Assembly (NCBI RefSeq): GCF_000331025.1
Contig: NC_020055.1
Location: forward strand, 981,870 to 1,045,869
Direction of reading: 5' to 3'
Source of the DNA: Maridesulfovibrio hydrothermalis AM13 = DSM 14728
Lineage (GTDB): Bacteria > Desulfobacterota > Desulfovibrionia > Desulfovibrionales > Desulfovibrionaceae
DNA length: 64,000 bases
In this document: positions 52,874-62,104 of the stretch, one piece after another
How the letters are laid out: every line of letters begins with the position of its first letter
Numbering within the stretch: position 1 is the first letter of the stretch
Position numbers and translations under genes: made by a program
The notes under the pieces: generated by a model
Told to the model about the DNA's origin: nothing
Seen by the model: only the letters and a program-made list of their open reading frames with translations
Database searches by the model: none

Positions 52874-53884
52874 TTATTCGCTCCAAGTATTAACTTCAGG
52901 CTTCGGCCAGTTCCGTACGGCCTCGGCCAGTTCTTCTACATTTGCTGTTGCCGCCCCCACCTGACCTACAACTATTCCGGCGGCGTAGTTTGCCAGTACT
53001 GAGGAGGTAAGAGCGTCCAGCCCTGAAGCCAGTCCTAACCCCAGAGTTGCAATTACAGTATCACCGGCTCCGGTTACATCAAAAACCTTGCGGGCAAATG
53101 TAGGTACATGCTTGACCACGTTTCTTGATTCGAAAAAGGCCATGCCGTCCCCGCCCAGCGTGATGAGCAGGTGACTCGGATCAAGGCGGTCAAACAGCCT
53201 GCGGCCCACTTCAAGAACGTCTGCTTTATCTTTGATCACCATGCCTGCTCCCTCTCCCGCCTCTTTCGCATTGGGGGTGAGCAGGTTAACGCTTTTGTAG
53301 CGGTCATAATGAACGGTTTTTGGATCAACCAGAACATGCGGCTGATGATTTTTCCTTTTTAAAAGGCTCCAGAAACGATCAAAGAATGACTGGGAAAGTG
53401 TTCCTTTCCCGTAGTCAGAAAGAATGACAACTTTATAGTTACAAATTTCCTTATCGAGAAAGGAGAAAAGCTCATCCATAAGCGGCAGGGGGAAATCAGA
53501 TGTTTTTTCGCGATCCACCCTGACCATCTGCTGATTATGGGCCATAACTCTGGTCTTTTTCGTGGTAGGCCGATCACCGGTATTATATAAACTGTATGGA
53601 ATGCCGGAGTCGATGCAGAGTTTTTTAAAGACATCTCCTTCCTGATCTGCACCAACAAAACCTGTTAAATGCGGCTCTCCGCCAAGAGCGACAATGTTTC
53701 GAGCCACATTGCCGGCTCCGCCCATGAGATACTTCTCTTCTGTTACCTGAACGACAGGAACCGGAGCCTCCGGTGAAATACGATCAACTGATCCGATCAC
53801 ATAATGATCGAGCATCACATCACCGATGATCAGAACCTTCTGCCCCTTAAGCTTGGGGAGCACACCGAGTATTTTGTTATTCAT
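52874..53884 (-). CDS. heptose-7-phosphate kinase (RfaE1/HldE kinase domain)
   Basis: A 336-residue PfkB-fold kinase that phosphorylates D-glycero-D-manno-heptose 7-phosphate on the route to lipopolysaccharide core heptose. It has IGDVMLDHYVIGSVDRISPEAP, GGAGNVARNIVALGG, GDRPTTKKTRVMAHNQQMVRVD and the catalytic GAGDTVIATLGLGLASG. The adenylyltransferase domain of fused HldE is absent, so a separate HldC/RfaE2 is needed elsewhere. Confidence 0.92.
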   Translation of the reverse strand: MNNKILGVLPKLKGQKVLIIGDVMLDHYVIGSVDRISPEAPVPVVQVTEEKYLMGGAGNVARNIVALGGEPHLTGFVGADQEGDVFKKLCIDSGIPYSLYNTGDRPTTKKTRVMAHNQQMVRVDREKTSDFPLPLMDELFSFLDKEICNYKVVILSDYGKGTLSQSFFDRFWSLLKRKNHQPHVLVDPKTVHYDRYKSVNLLTPNAKEAGEGAGMVIKDKADVLEVGRRLFDRLDPSHLLITLGGDGMAFFESRNVVKHVPTFARKVFDVTGAGDTVIATLGLGLASGLDALTSSVLANYAAGIVVGQVGAATANVEELAEAVRNWPKPEVNTWSE

Positions 53885-53917
53885 AATTACTATAAAATTC
53901 CTTTTGCAGCTTAATCT

Positions 53918-54844
53918 TTATGAACGCAATTCGAGAATGGCCACGATACGCTCAAGCTCTTCTTCATTGGAATAATTAATGGTCATCTTTCCTTTACTAT
54001 AAGAACCGCTAAATGAAATCTTTGTTTCCAGCGCGGATTCAAGCCTCCCCTTGATACGGACAAGACTTTCTTCAAGTTTTTTCGGCTCTTTTTTCTTACG
54101 CGCAGCAGGCTTAGGCTTGGAAACATCCCCTTCCGGAAGTCGGCCGTTCTCTTTAAAATATACGGCTGCTCCTTCGGACTGGCGAACAGACATTCCCTCT
54201 GACAAAACCCTGTTAAAAAGCTCTTCGCGTGCGGACTCGTCAGCGACAGCCATTAGCGCACGGCCGTGACCTGCAGTAATTTTACCGTTCCCGATTGCAT
54301 TTTGAATAGGCTCTGCAAGAGTCAGGAGTCTCATGGAGTTGGAAAGAGTTGAGCGGCTCTTGCCCACCTGCCCTGAGAGCTGCTCCTGACTAAGCCCGAA
54401 TTTCGAAATCAGCTCCTGATAACCTTTCGCCTCTTCAATGGGATTAAGGTCTTCACGCTGTAAATTTTCAATAAGGGCAATAGCCATGCTCTCAAGGTCT
54501 GTCATCTCCTTAACCAGAGCAGGTATTTCACCAAGACCGGCCAGTTTGGAAGCTCTTAAACGCCGCTCCCCTGCCACCAGCTCAAAACGATCTTTGCGTC
54601 CGGCTATGGGCCGGACTAAAATAGGCTGCAAAACCCCTTTGGACCTGATCGATTCAGACAAATCCTTCAAAGCTTCAGGAGCGAACTCCTTGCGCGGCTG
54701 GTTCGGGTTGGTCACGATCATATCTATATCAATCTGCCGGGCGTCAATTAAAGCAGCAGAAGATCTCTCCTCTGTATCATCACCTTTGCCGCCGCCCAGA
54801 AGTGCATCTAGGCCTCTTCCTAATCCGCCTGTTACACCTGCCAT
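53918..54844 (-). CDS. parB: chromosome partitioning protein ParB
   Basis: A 308-residue ParB/Spo0J. The start is the ATG at 54844 with AAAGGAG upstream; it opens GGLGRGLDALLGG, as usual. The N-terminal CTPase domain has NPNQPRKEF and AGERRLRASKLAGL, followed by ALIENLQREDLNPIEEAKGYQELI and the parS-reading helix-turn-helix FGLSQEQLSGQVGKSRSTLSN. A basic linker precedes the C-terminal dimer region. It binds parS, of which one perfect copy lies 1.4 kb away, but parA is separated from it by an opposing gene. Confidence 0.95.
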   Translation of the reverse strand: MAGVTGGLGRGLDALLGGGKGDDTEERSSAALIDARQIDIDMIVTNPNQPRKEFAPEALKDLSESIRSKGVLQPILVRPIAGRKDRFELVAGERRLRASKLAGLGEIPALVKEMTDLESMAIALIENLQREDLNPIEEAKGYQELISKFGLSQEQLSGQVGKSRSTLSNSMRLLTLAEPIQNAIGNGKITAGHGRALMAVADESAREELFNRVLSEGMSVRQSEGAAVYFKENGRLPEGDVSKPKPAARKKKEPKKLEESLVRIKGRLESALETKISFSGSYSKGKMTINYSNEEELERIVAILELRS

Positions 54845-54968
54845 GAACTTCTCCTTTATTTCTATACTCCCGGGAACGGGAGTCATTATAACATTTCCTT
54901 TGACTTGATCAGAACCGTGATTAATGTATCTCTACAACATCCAATTTTAAATATACGTCGGAGCAGAT

Positions 54969-55397
54969 ATGTCTAAACACGATGATAGTCTTACAGAACT
55001 TTTTGATAAAAATGGTAACCTGATCGGCGCATTGCTTACCGCAGACCTGTGGAGCAAAGTTAAACCTCGCGTTAAAGATCTCCTTCCTGCGCAAACCCCT
55101 CAGGAACGCCCTGAGCCGATCGGAGCATGGGAAACCCTCAAGGAGTACTGGGATTTTGAGTACCCGATCGATACCGACGTTCACTGTAAAATCTGCGGCA
55201 CTTCAACTCAGAACTGGGAAGAAGACACCCCCCGCAAGTTCAGACTTGTTTCTGCAAACCTTGGAGGGCTTGTCTCCTTTAAGTGCTGTCAGTGCAGTGC
55301 CCGTATCACCAAAAAGCATTTCAAGGATGAGATCAAAGTTGAAACCAAAGCTTTCGTCGAAGAAAAAACGCTCAATTTCGAAGCACGATACAAATAA
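54969..55397 (+). CDS. zinc-ribbon-like protein inserted between parB and parA
   Basis: A 142-residue protein. The N-terminal half is polar and partly helical; the C-terminal half has CKIC (about 74-77) and CCQC (about 107-110), a probable zinc ribbon (HCKICGTSTQNWEE ... FKCCQCSARITKK). No family was recognised. It is oriented opposite to both par genes and has its own terminator, so it is an independent unit. A DNA- or RNA-binding role is possible but not shown. Confidence 0.72.
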   Translation: MSKHDDSLTELFDKNGNLIGALLTADLWSKVKPRVKDLLPAQTPQERPEPIGAWETLKEYWDFEYPIDTDVHCKICGTSTQNWEEDTPRKFRLVSANLGGLVSFKCCQCSARITKKHFKDEIKVETKAFVEEKTLNFEARYK

Positions 55398-55421
55398 AAA
55401 TTATACTCAAGATTCTATTCA

Positions 55422-55448
55422 GGCCGACTTTTTAGTCGGCCTTTTTTT
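55422..55448 (+). terminator. terminator of the zinc-ribbon gene
   Basis: GGCCGACT and AGTCGGCC pair around TTTT, followed by seven T. Its end overlaps the stop codon of parA on the other strand. Confidence 0.92.
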
Positions 55449-56229
55449 ATTTAGCACTATCCAGCTTAGCATGCCTTTTCACAACCTCCTGTGCCAGACT
55501 GATATAAGCCATAGCACCATTGGATTTGGCATCATAGGAAATAGCAGGCTTTCCAAAACTCGGAGCCTCAGAAAGTCTTACGTTCCTTGGAACAATCGTT
55601 TCAAAAAGACTATCAGGAAAAGCTTTGCGAACTTCATTTTTAACCTGCCGGGCAAGACGGTTACGGCGGTCATACATAGTCAGAACGACCCCAAGAACAG
55701 TCAGCTCAGGATTAAGCCTTTTCTTCACCAGCTCATAAGTCATCAGCAACTGCGCTACACCTTCTAAAGCGTAATATTCTGTCTGCAATGGAACAAGCAG
55801 TTCCTTGGCAGCGCAAAGTGCGTTTACTGTCAGCAGTCCAAGTGATGGCGGGCAATCGAAAATTATGTAATCGAATTCATCATCTACTTTTTCCACTAAC
55901 TCTTTTAGGTAGTACTCCCTACCCATCTTATCAATCAGCTCTATCTCTGCTCCCACCAAATTCTGACTAGCAGGCATAAGTGAAAGAAACGGGATATCCG
56001 TCTGGTAAATAGCATCATGAACTCTTTCAGGTTGAAAGAGTACAGAATATACATTTTCTCTGGCATCACCGGGGTAAAAACCCAACCCGCTGGAACCATT
56101 CCCTTGAGGATCACAGTCAACCAGCAAAACTTTTTTTTCCATAACCGCCAGAGAAGCGGAAAGGTTTATCGAAGTAGTTGTTTTACCTACTCCACCCTTT
56201 TGATTGGCTACTACAATTCTTTTTGCCAC
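55447..56229 (-). CDS. parA: chromosome partitioning ATPase ParA/Soj
   Basis: A 260-residue MinD/ParA ATPase. The deviant Walker A is KGGVGKTTT, with LVDCDPQGNGSSGLG and FDCPPSLGLLTVNAL. It binds non-specific DNA with ATP and is stimulated by ParB. The start at 56229 lies 35 bases downstream of a perfect parS, so ParB binding could also affect its expression. Length and motifs are complete. Confidence 0.95.
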   Translation of the reverse strand: MAKRIVVANQKGGVGKTTTSINLSASLAVMEKKVLLVDCDPQGNGSSGLGFYPGDARENVYSVLFQPERVHDAIYQTDIPFLSLMPASQNLVGAEIELIDKMGREYYLKELVEKVDDEFDYIIFDCPPSLGLLTVNALCAAKELLVPLQTEYYALEGVAQLLMTYELVKKRLNPELTVLGVVLTMYDRRNRLARQVKNEVRKAFPDSLFETIVPRNVRLSEAPSFGKPAISYDAKSNGAMAYISLAQEVVKRHAKLDSAK

Positions 56230-56264
56230 TTGAAACCACCTTGTTCATGAGATTTCAATTTTAA

Positions 56265-56280
56265 TGTTTCACGTGAAACA
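56265..56280. promoter_or_regulatory. parS centromere site
   Basis: TGTTTCACGTGAAACA is a perfect 16-base palindrome and matches the bacterial parS consensus (TGTTNCACGTGAAACA) exactly. It lies in the leader of parA, as expected for an origin-proximal partition locus. Confidence 0.95.
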
Positions 56281-56464
56281 TCTGAAAAACAAGTTAACAC
56301 AAAACAACAAAAAACAAGCTAGACTGAAATAATGGTTAAATCAAGGAAAGGGATAGACAAAATGAATGGTATAAAATGTACAATCACGCGATTACTACCC
56401 CCTTCACACCATAACCATCTGAAAAACAAACCAATAAGAAGACACATCAAGAAATGATCATCAC

Positions 56465-56494
56465 AAAAAAAAGGGACTGCTTAAAAGCAGCCCC
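56465..56494 (-). terminator. terminator of the slipin-epimerase operon
   Basis: On the minus strand GGGGCTGC pairs with GCAGTCCC (one G-U) around TTTTAA, followed by eight T. Confidence 0.85.
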
Positions 56495-56523
56495 TTAATA
56501 AAATACAAATCTAAAAAAGATAT

Positions 56524-57531
56524 CTAAACTTTGTAATACTCTTTATACCAGTCTACAAACTTCACAATACCCTCTTCAATTGTTGTGCACGGCTTGAAAT
56601 CAACATCACGAACAAGGTCGTCAACATTGGCATAAGTAAGGGGAACATCGCCGGCCTGAAGAGGCATCATGTTCTTTTCTGCTTTCTTGCCAAGGCATTC
56701 TTCAAGGACTTCGATGTAGCGCATAAGTTCAGTCGGCTGATTATTACCGATGTTATAAATGCGGAAAGGTGCAGGGCTGGTTCCCGGATCAGGAGCATCA
56801 CCAGACCAATCGGGATTAGGTTTGGCAGGATTCTTCATAACCCGGACAACGCCCTCAACAATATCATCAATGTAAGTGAAGTCACGAAGCATTTTGCCGT
56901 GGTTGAAAACATTGATAGGTTTTCCGTCCACGATTGCTTTGGTGAAAAGGAAGAGTGCCATATCAGGTCTTCCCCAAGGGCCGTACACGGTAAAAAATCT
57001 GAGTCCGGTAGTCGGAATATTAAACAAATGGCTGTATGAATGGGCCATAAGTTCGTTTGACTTTTTAGTCGCGGCGTACATGCTGATGGGATGGTCGACG
57101 TTGTCATGGATGCTGAAAGGCATGCTGGTATTCAGCCCGTAAACGGAACTTGAAGAAGCGTACACAAGGTGTTCAACACCGTTATGACGACAACCCTCAA
57201 GAATATTCATGTAACCGACCACGTTGGAGTCTATATACGCTTGCGGGTTCTCAAGAGAGTAACGCACGCCGGCCTGAGCGGCGAGGTTAACTACATGAGT
57301 AAACTTATGCTCCGCAAACAACTTTGGCATAGCTTCACGATCAGCCATATCCATGTAGGCAAAAGTGAATTTTTCATGATCTTCAATCTGCTTAAGACGA
57401 TTCTTCTTAACATTTACATCATAGTAATCATTAAGAATATCTAGACCGACCACTTCGTGGCCTTCAGCCAGAAGGCGCTTGGAAAGGTGAAAACCGATAA
57501 AACCGGCTGCTCCTGTTACGAGGACTTTCAT
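56524..57531 (-). CDS. UDP-glucuronate 4-epimerase-like SDR enzyme
   Basis: A 335-residue extended SDR. The NAD site is [15 protein letters not shown], the catalytic Tyr and Lys are in [19 protein letters not shown], and SSSSVYG precedes them. [18 protein letters not shown] and the [17 protein letters not shown] end are typical of UDP-glucuronate 4-epimerases (CapI/GAE), which make UDP-galacturonate for capsule or lipopolysaccharide. Its ATG overlaps the stop of the slipin gene by four bases (ATGA). Confidence 0.9.
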   Translation of the reverse strand: MKVLVTGAAGFIGFHLSKRLLAEGHEVVGLDILNDYYDVNVKKNRLKQIEDHEKFTFAYMDMADREAMPKLFAEHKFTHVVNLAAQAGVRYSLENPQAYIDSNVVGYMNILEGCRHNGVEHLVYASSSSVYGLNTSMPFSIHDNVDHPISMYAATKKSNELMAHSYSHLFNIPTTGLRFFTVYGPWGRPDMALFLFTKAIVDGKPINVFNHGKMLRDFTYIDDIVEGVVRVMKNPAKPNPDWSGDAPDPGTSPAPFRIYNIGNNQPTELMRYIEVLEECLGKKAEKNMMPLQAGDVPLTYANVDDLVRDVDFKPCTTIEEGIVKFVDWYKEYYKV

Positions 57532-58316
57532 TCTTTATTGCTCTCTTGATCGTTTTTATCTATTGCCTCTCCCCTGCTGGTAAACGGTGCCAGCATCTTC
57601 ATCAAATCTAGAGGGAGAGGAATTATGGTGGAAGACTTACCTTCAGCAGACATTTCTCGAAGTGTCTGCAAATATCTAAGCTGTAGCGCTTCAGGATGTG
57701 CTGATATAATGGCAGCAGCTTCAGAAAGTTTTGTTGCGGCCTGAAACTCACCCTGAGCATTAATGACCTTGGCACGGCGTTCGCGCTCAGCTTCGGCCTG
57801 TTTTGCCATTGCCCGCTGCATTTCCTGCGGCAGATCAATATACTTAAGCTCGACGGTCCCGACCTTAATGCCCCACGGGTCAGTGTGAATGTCCAGTATT
57901 TCCTGAATTTCATCGTTCACTTTTTCGCGCTGGGAAAGAATCTCGTCAAGCTCGACGCCTCCACATACGCTACGTAAGGTAGTTTGTGCAAGCTGAGATG
58001 TGGCGAACATAAAATCTTCAACCTCCAAGATCGCCCTGCTCGGATCAGTTACCCGAAAATAAACAACCGCATTAACCTTGATACTCACGTTATCTTTAGT
58101 GATCACATCTTGATTCGGTACATCAAGCGTCATAATTCGCAGAGAAACTCTGACCATCTTATCAACAATCGGGATCAGCACTATCAGTCCGGGACCTTTG
58201 GTCTTAATAACTCTTCCCAGCCGAAAAATCACGCCCCGCTCATATTCGTTCAAGACTTTCAAGGCAGTGATCAGAAAAAAAAGGACAAATAAAACAACAG
58301 GGATTAAAAAACTCAT
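57528..58316 (-). CDS. slipin/stomatin SPFH membrane protein
   Basis: A 262-residue SPFH protein. The start at 58316 has GGAGG six bases before it; the ATG six bases upstream directly abuts GGAGG. An N-terminal membrane helix (about 2-20) is followed by [38 protein letters not shown], the SPFH core, and a charged coiled coil ([22 protein letters not shown]). It probably scaffolds membrane microdomains together with the NfeD protein encoded 27 bases upstream. Confidence 0.9.
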   Translation of the reverse strand: MSFLIPVVLFVLFFLITALKVLNEYERGVIFRLGRVIKTKGPGLIVLIPIVDKMVRVSLRIMTLDVPNQDVITKDNVSIKVNAVVYFRVTDPSRAILEVEDFMFATSQLAQTTLRSVCGGVELDEILSQREKVNDEIQEILDIHTDPWGIKVGTVELKYIDLPQEMQRAMAKQAEAERERRAKVINAQGEFQAATKLSEAAAIISAHPEALQLRYLQTLREMSAEGKSSTIIPLPLDLMKMLAPFTSRGEAIDKNDQESNKE

Positions 58317-58343
58317 GACCATCCTCCGTTTTATAAATTGTGA

Positions 58344-59657
58344 TCAGGACTTTTTTACGACTCTCAAGAGCAGACCATCTGCCTGAACAACCTCTATGAC
58401 TGTGCCCGGTTCAAACGCACCGGACCCATCAGAAACAGCCTTCCAAATTTCACCGCGTACACGGACCTTCATTTTGCGGCCCTGAAGCTTTATCACTTCA
58501 CCTTCAAGTCCGACCATTGCCTGCAACCCCATGCCGGTTCCTTTTAACTGAGCCTTGCTGACAAGATATACAATTGTCCCGGAAAAAGCTGAAAAAGATA
58601 AAACAGTCCCAATGATCGTACCAAGTGGAATCTGCTGCATCTCACCGCCCCTGAAAAGGACAAGGGAACCAATAAACAGACTTATTATAGCCGCCACACT
58701 AAGCAGACCATAACTGACTATAAAGGCTTCCAAAATGAAAAGGACTGCGCCAAAAAGCAACAGAATAAGTCCAGCTGCATTAGTCGGCAAAATTGACATA
58801 GCATAAAGAGCAGTTACAAAACAAAAGCCTCCAACAACACCGGGCAGAATTGCTCCCGGATGGGAAAGCTCAAAAAATATACCAAGTATCCCGCCGATCA
58901 AAAGAAAATATGCAACCTGCGGATCAAGCAGCCATGAAAGGACTGAATACCTTAAACCCGGTTCATGTCGAAAAACCTGAACATCAGTCAGCGAGAATTT
59001 AACTTTATCACCTTTCAGCAAAACACCCTTCGCACCGAGCTGCTCTAAAAAGTCATCAACTGATGAGGCCATGAAATTTATTACATTCAAGGTAGCCGCT
59101 TCCTGCGCACTCAGACTGACTCCTTCATTAACGGCCTTGGCATACCATTCAAAATTACGCCCCCTTTTACGCGCGATACCTTTGATCAGGCTGACCATGT
59201 CATTTTTAACCTTCTTGTTCATGGTCTCCGGAAGATCATCGCCAGAAGATGAAACCGGGCTTGCCGCCCCCAGAGTAGTCCCCGGAGCCATAGCAGCAAC
59301 TTCGGCCGCGGCTACGATAAAAGCACCGGCAGAAGCTGCATGCGCCCCTTCGGGACCAACCCAGACACAAACCGGAATATCACTTATCATCATGATCTTA
59401 ACCATATCACGCATGGATGATCCAAGACCGCCGGGAGTATCAAGTCTGAGTAAAATCAAATCATGATCGTCATCAACCGCTCGCCCAATAATATCCTCCA
59501 AAAGCTCCACCTGTGCAGGACTTATACTACCGTCAATGTCCGCATATAAAAGGCTGATACCCTTTTCAGCCATAACAAGCGCAGGGTGAATGATGATAAT
59601 CGCAAGAGCGATAATCAAGAATGAAAAAATGGTTGATAAGCATTTGCGATTCATCAT
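58344..59657 (-). CDS. NfeD-type membrane serine protease (long form)
   Basis: A 437-residue protein starting at the ATG at 59657; the TTG at 59663 is less likely. A signal helix is followed by a ClpP-like protease domain: LLRLDTPGGLGSSMRDMVKIM, HAASAGAFIVAAAEVAAMAPGT (Ser) and NDMVSLIKGIARKRGRN (Lys). Four or five membrane helices (about 240-370) and a C-terminal NfeD beta-barrel domain (LEGEVIKLQGRKMKVRVRGEIWKAV) complete it. Long NfeD proteins cleave stomatin partners; the partner gene is directly downstream. Confidence 0.92.
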   Translation of the reverse strand: MMNRKCLSTIFSFLIIALAIIIIHPALVMAEKGISLLYADIDGSISPAQVELLEDIIGRAVDDDHDLILLRLDTPGGLGSSMRDMVKIMMISDIPVCVWVGPEGAHAASAGAFIVAAAEVAAMAPGTTLGAASPVSSSGDDLPETMNKKVKNDMVSLIKGIARKRGRNFEWYAKAVNEGVSLSAQEAATLNVINFMASSVDDFLEQLGAKGVLLKGDKVKFSLTDVQVFRHEPGLRYSVLSWLLDPQVAYFLLIGGILGIFFELSHPGAILPGVVGGFCFVTALYAMSILPTNAAGLILLLFGAVLFILEAFIVSYGLLSVAAIISLFIGSLVLFRGGEMQQIPLGTIIGTVLSFSAFSGTIVYLVSKAQLKGTGMGLQAMVGLEGEVIKLQGRKMKVRVRGEIWKAVSDGSGAFEPGTVIEVVQADGLLLRVVKKS

Positions 59658-60125
59658 GGCCAACCTCGTTATTGATACTTTTATGATTCATCATGCCAAA
59701 TCCGGAAGGATTAATAAACTGGAAGTTGAGATAAGTAATAACTTCTGCCGGAAGTATTAGTAAGGATGAGCTGCAAATATGTAAGAATACGCTATGCGCT
59801 TAATTCTGAAATGCCTGCGAAGGATATTCAAAAGTCAGAATCTTTATGAAAATATTTCTCTAAGCTATTACAGACTGAAGATTGCATAAATAAAGCACCA
59901 ACAAGTGAATTCCTGTTTAAGGAAAATTATGAAGGCGGGATATTCTGCCTTATAATCAGCAAAACATCCCGCCTTCATAATTTATGTCAATGTCAGTAAG
60001 TACTTTCAGGTTCAAACAACGAGCTGAAACCTCATCTCAGGAGCAAGTTGCTTATCATTTCATTCGCAGACCAGTTAAACCGTTCAGACAAATGGCATGT
60101 AGATACTGAAAAGGTACACACTCTT
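59658..60125. other. intergenic region with a long inverted repeat
   Basis: About 470 bases upstream of the NfeD gene and downstream of the unknown gene at 60126. No gene is supported. It contains the 18-base inverted repeat at 59924-59983; otherwise AT-rich. Confidence 0.55.
59924..59983. repeat. 18-base perfect inverted repeat
   Basis: AAATTATGAAGGCGGGAT (59924-59941) has its exact reverse complement at 59966-59983, with a 24-base loop. No T run follows on either strand, so a simple terminator is doubtful; it may be a structured RNA or a small mobile remnant. Confidence 0.75.
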
Positions 60126-60917
60126 CTAGAAAAGAGGTAATCGGAGCAGCGAAATGCATAACAGCTGCTGTTCATCCGGTGGCAGTGTTTTTAAAAAATC
60201 AGGATCCTGCAGCATGACCAGCTGAACACCGTCAACATGCACTGATGCGGCATTTGCTGGGGCATCCGGAGCCAGAATAGCTCTGGTCTGATCTCCGAAG
60301 CAGGCAACGAATTTTACACCGTAAGACTTAACACCTTTCCAGAACATTTCAGGGTGCTGTTCAAACTCACCACCATTACTCGCGGTGCAGGGCCAAAACG
60401 AAATAGCTCCCTTAGGCAGCCCCATATACCCGATAAGAGACTGGAAAAGCTTTCTTCGCGCCGGATCAGCCTGACCGGATAAATCCTGACCAAGCTGTGC
60501 GTAAGTCCAGAAAATCTGCAAACGCGGCGTAATACGTGAAGCAAGTGTGCTCCACGGAGATGGCCATGAGTCGGGATCTGGATAACAGATATTTTCAGTC
60601 TGGTGAGCTTTGCGCTTTTCGGGAATCCGCAAAGGCTTAGGTGCAGGAGTTGGCTGCTGAAAACCCTGCTGCTGTGCAGGACTGCCGGAAGAACGTTGCG
60701 GTGGTACGCGGTGCTGAACCGGAGGAACTTCTCCCGCCCGCGCTCTACTCTGCGCAGCTGCCTGAGTTTGAGCAGGCATAGCGGTGCGTTGCCTGACCGG
60801 AGGATTTTCAAGTTGCTCTAACTCCGGCAAAGCGTCTTTAAAGACATATTGCAAACCGTTTTGATACCACGGTCTGGCACTCTCAAGTACATTTAATTCT
60901 GCAGAAGGAGATCCCAT
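60126..60917 (-). CDS. unknown protein, possibly a diverged uracil-DNA-glycosylase fold
   Basis: A 263-residue protein starting at the ATG at 60917 and overlapping the end of coaBC by 25 bases; a GTG at 60956 is an alternative. The first 110 residues are Pro/Gln/Arg-rich and probably disordered. The C-terminal half (about 110-263) has a compact domain with IFWTYAQLGQDL, KGAISFWPCTASNGGEF and FVACFGDQTRAIL. The last two look like the N-xx-RP and P-xx-v-xx-lG elements of uracil-DNA-glycosylase-superfamily proteins, but the catalytic GExPG motif is missing. Function is unknown. Confidence 0.6.
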   Translation of the reverse strand: MGSPSAELNVLESARPWYQNGLQYVFKDALPELEQLENPPVRQRTAMPAQTQAAAQSRARAGEVPPVQHRVPPQRSSGSPAQQQGFQQPTPAPKPLRIPEKRKAHQTENICYPDPDSWPSPWSTLASRITPRLQIFWTYAQLGQDLSGQADPARRKLFQSLIGYMGLPKGAISFWPCTASNGGEFEQHPEMFWKGVKSYGVKFVACFGDQTRAILAPDAPANAASVHVDGVQLVMLQDPDFLKTLPPDEQQLLCISLLRLPLF

Positions 60918-62104
60918 ATTCGCCACGCTATTTCTGTTTTGGGAAGATTGGGCCACTCTTCGGTACGTCCTGCCCTGTCTAAAACATATACAGAATTTGT
61001 TGAAGACTCAAATCCCGCACCGGGCACATTAATGGGATTTGCAATTATCAAATCCAGATTCTTCGATTCAAGTTTACCTTTTGCGGATTCCTGAATATTT
61101 GAAGTTTCCGCGGCAAAACCGATCAGCTGCTGGTCATCCCTTTTCATGGAACCGAGAGTTTTAAGAATATCAGGGTTGGTATCAAAATCGACCGACAAAG
61201 AATCACGGCCGGCTTTCTTAAACTTACCTTCACCATGAGGTATCGGCTTGAAGTCGGCTACAGCAGCAGTAAGGCAGCCGGTAGTGCATTGTGACCATAC
61301 GTCAGTACAGGCATCAAACATTTCCTTTGCAGTTCCAACCTTGATCACGTTAATCTCGTCAGGAAACCACCAGTTCACCGGCCCTGAAACAACTGTCACC
61401 TCAGCGCCGCGCAGCCACGCAGCCATAGCAATGCAGGCTCCCATCAGACCGGACGAAGGATTAGACCAAAAACGAACCGCATCCCATTTTTCACGGGTAG
61501 GCCCAAGGGTGATCAGCACATGCCTGCCACTCATATCATCAGGCGATACAGCCCTCAGGCTATGAGTAAAAATTGATTCTAAAGACGCCATGCGTCCTCT
61601 GCCGTGATCGCCACATGCAACATCGCCGCAGTCGGGTCCAATAAATTGAACGCCTCGATCAGCCAGAATTTTACAATTATCACGGGTGGCAGGCGCATCC
61701 CACATAGCCGGATTCATTGCAGGGGCAACAAGCTTGGTCCCGTTAAATGCCAAAGCCTGACAAGAAAGCATGTCATCAGCAAGACCATGAGTCATACGGG
61801 CAAGGATAGACGCAGTAGCCGGAATTATGACCATAGCATCAGCAGCCTGAGCCGGTTCCAAATGCCCGAAGGTATCATCCCCTGTCGGAAACATTTTTTC
61901 CCAGACTTTAAACGCACCAAGGGCCTCATAACTGAGGCCCTTGATAAATTCCTGCGCACCGGAAGTCAGAGTAACACTGACTTCTATTCCAGCTTTGCGA
62001 TACATGCGCAATAAATCAAGTGACTTATAAGCAGCAATAGAACCGCAGACACCCAGATGGATGCGTTTTCCTAAAAAGCAGTCAAAATTAAGATGTTCAT
62101 TCAT
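60893..62104 (-). CDS. coaBC: bifunctional phosphopantothenoylcysteine decarboxylase/synthetase CoaBC
   Basis: A 403-residue CoA-pathway enzyme. The N-terminal flavin CoaC domain has GVCGSIAAYKSLDLLR, IIPATASILARMTHGLADD and APAMNPAMWDAPATRDN. The C-terminal CoaB domain has TLGPTREKWDAVRFWSNPSSG and IGFAAETSN. Both halves are complete. Its ATG overlaps the stop of the lipoprotein gene by one base, and its end overlaps the unknown gene downstream. Confidence 0.94.
   Translation of the reverse strand: MNEHLNFDCFLGKRIHLGVCGSIAAYKSLDLLRMYRKAGIEVSVTLTSGAQEFIKGLSYEALGAFKVWEKMFPTGDDTFGHLEPAQAADAMVIIPATASILARMTHGLADDMLSCQALAFNGTKLVAPAMNPAMWDAPATRDNCKILADRGVQFIGPDCGDVACGDHGRGRMASLESIFTHSLRAVSPDDMSGRHVLITLGPTREKWDAVRFWSNPSSGLMGACIAMAAWLRGAEVTVVSGPVNWWFPDEINVIKVGTAKEMFDACTDVWSQCTTGCLTAAVADFKPIPHGEGKFKKAGRDSLSVDFDTNPDILKTLGSMKRDDQQLIGFAAETSNIQESAKGKLESKNLDLIIANPINVPGAGFESSTNSVYVLDRAGRTEEWPNLPKTEIAWRIWDLLLQN

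Noticed and set aside
59924-59983. Rho-independent terminator at the long inverted repeat
   Set aside because: The stem is strong, but neither strand has a T run after it and the loop is 24 bases.
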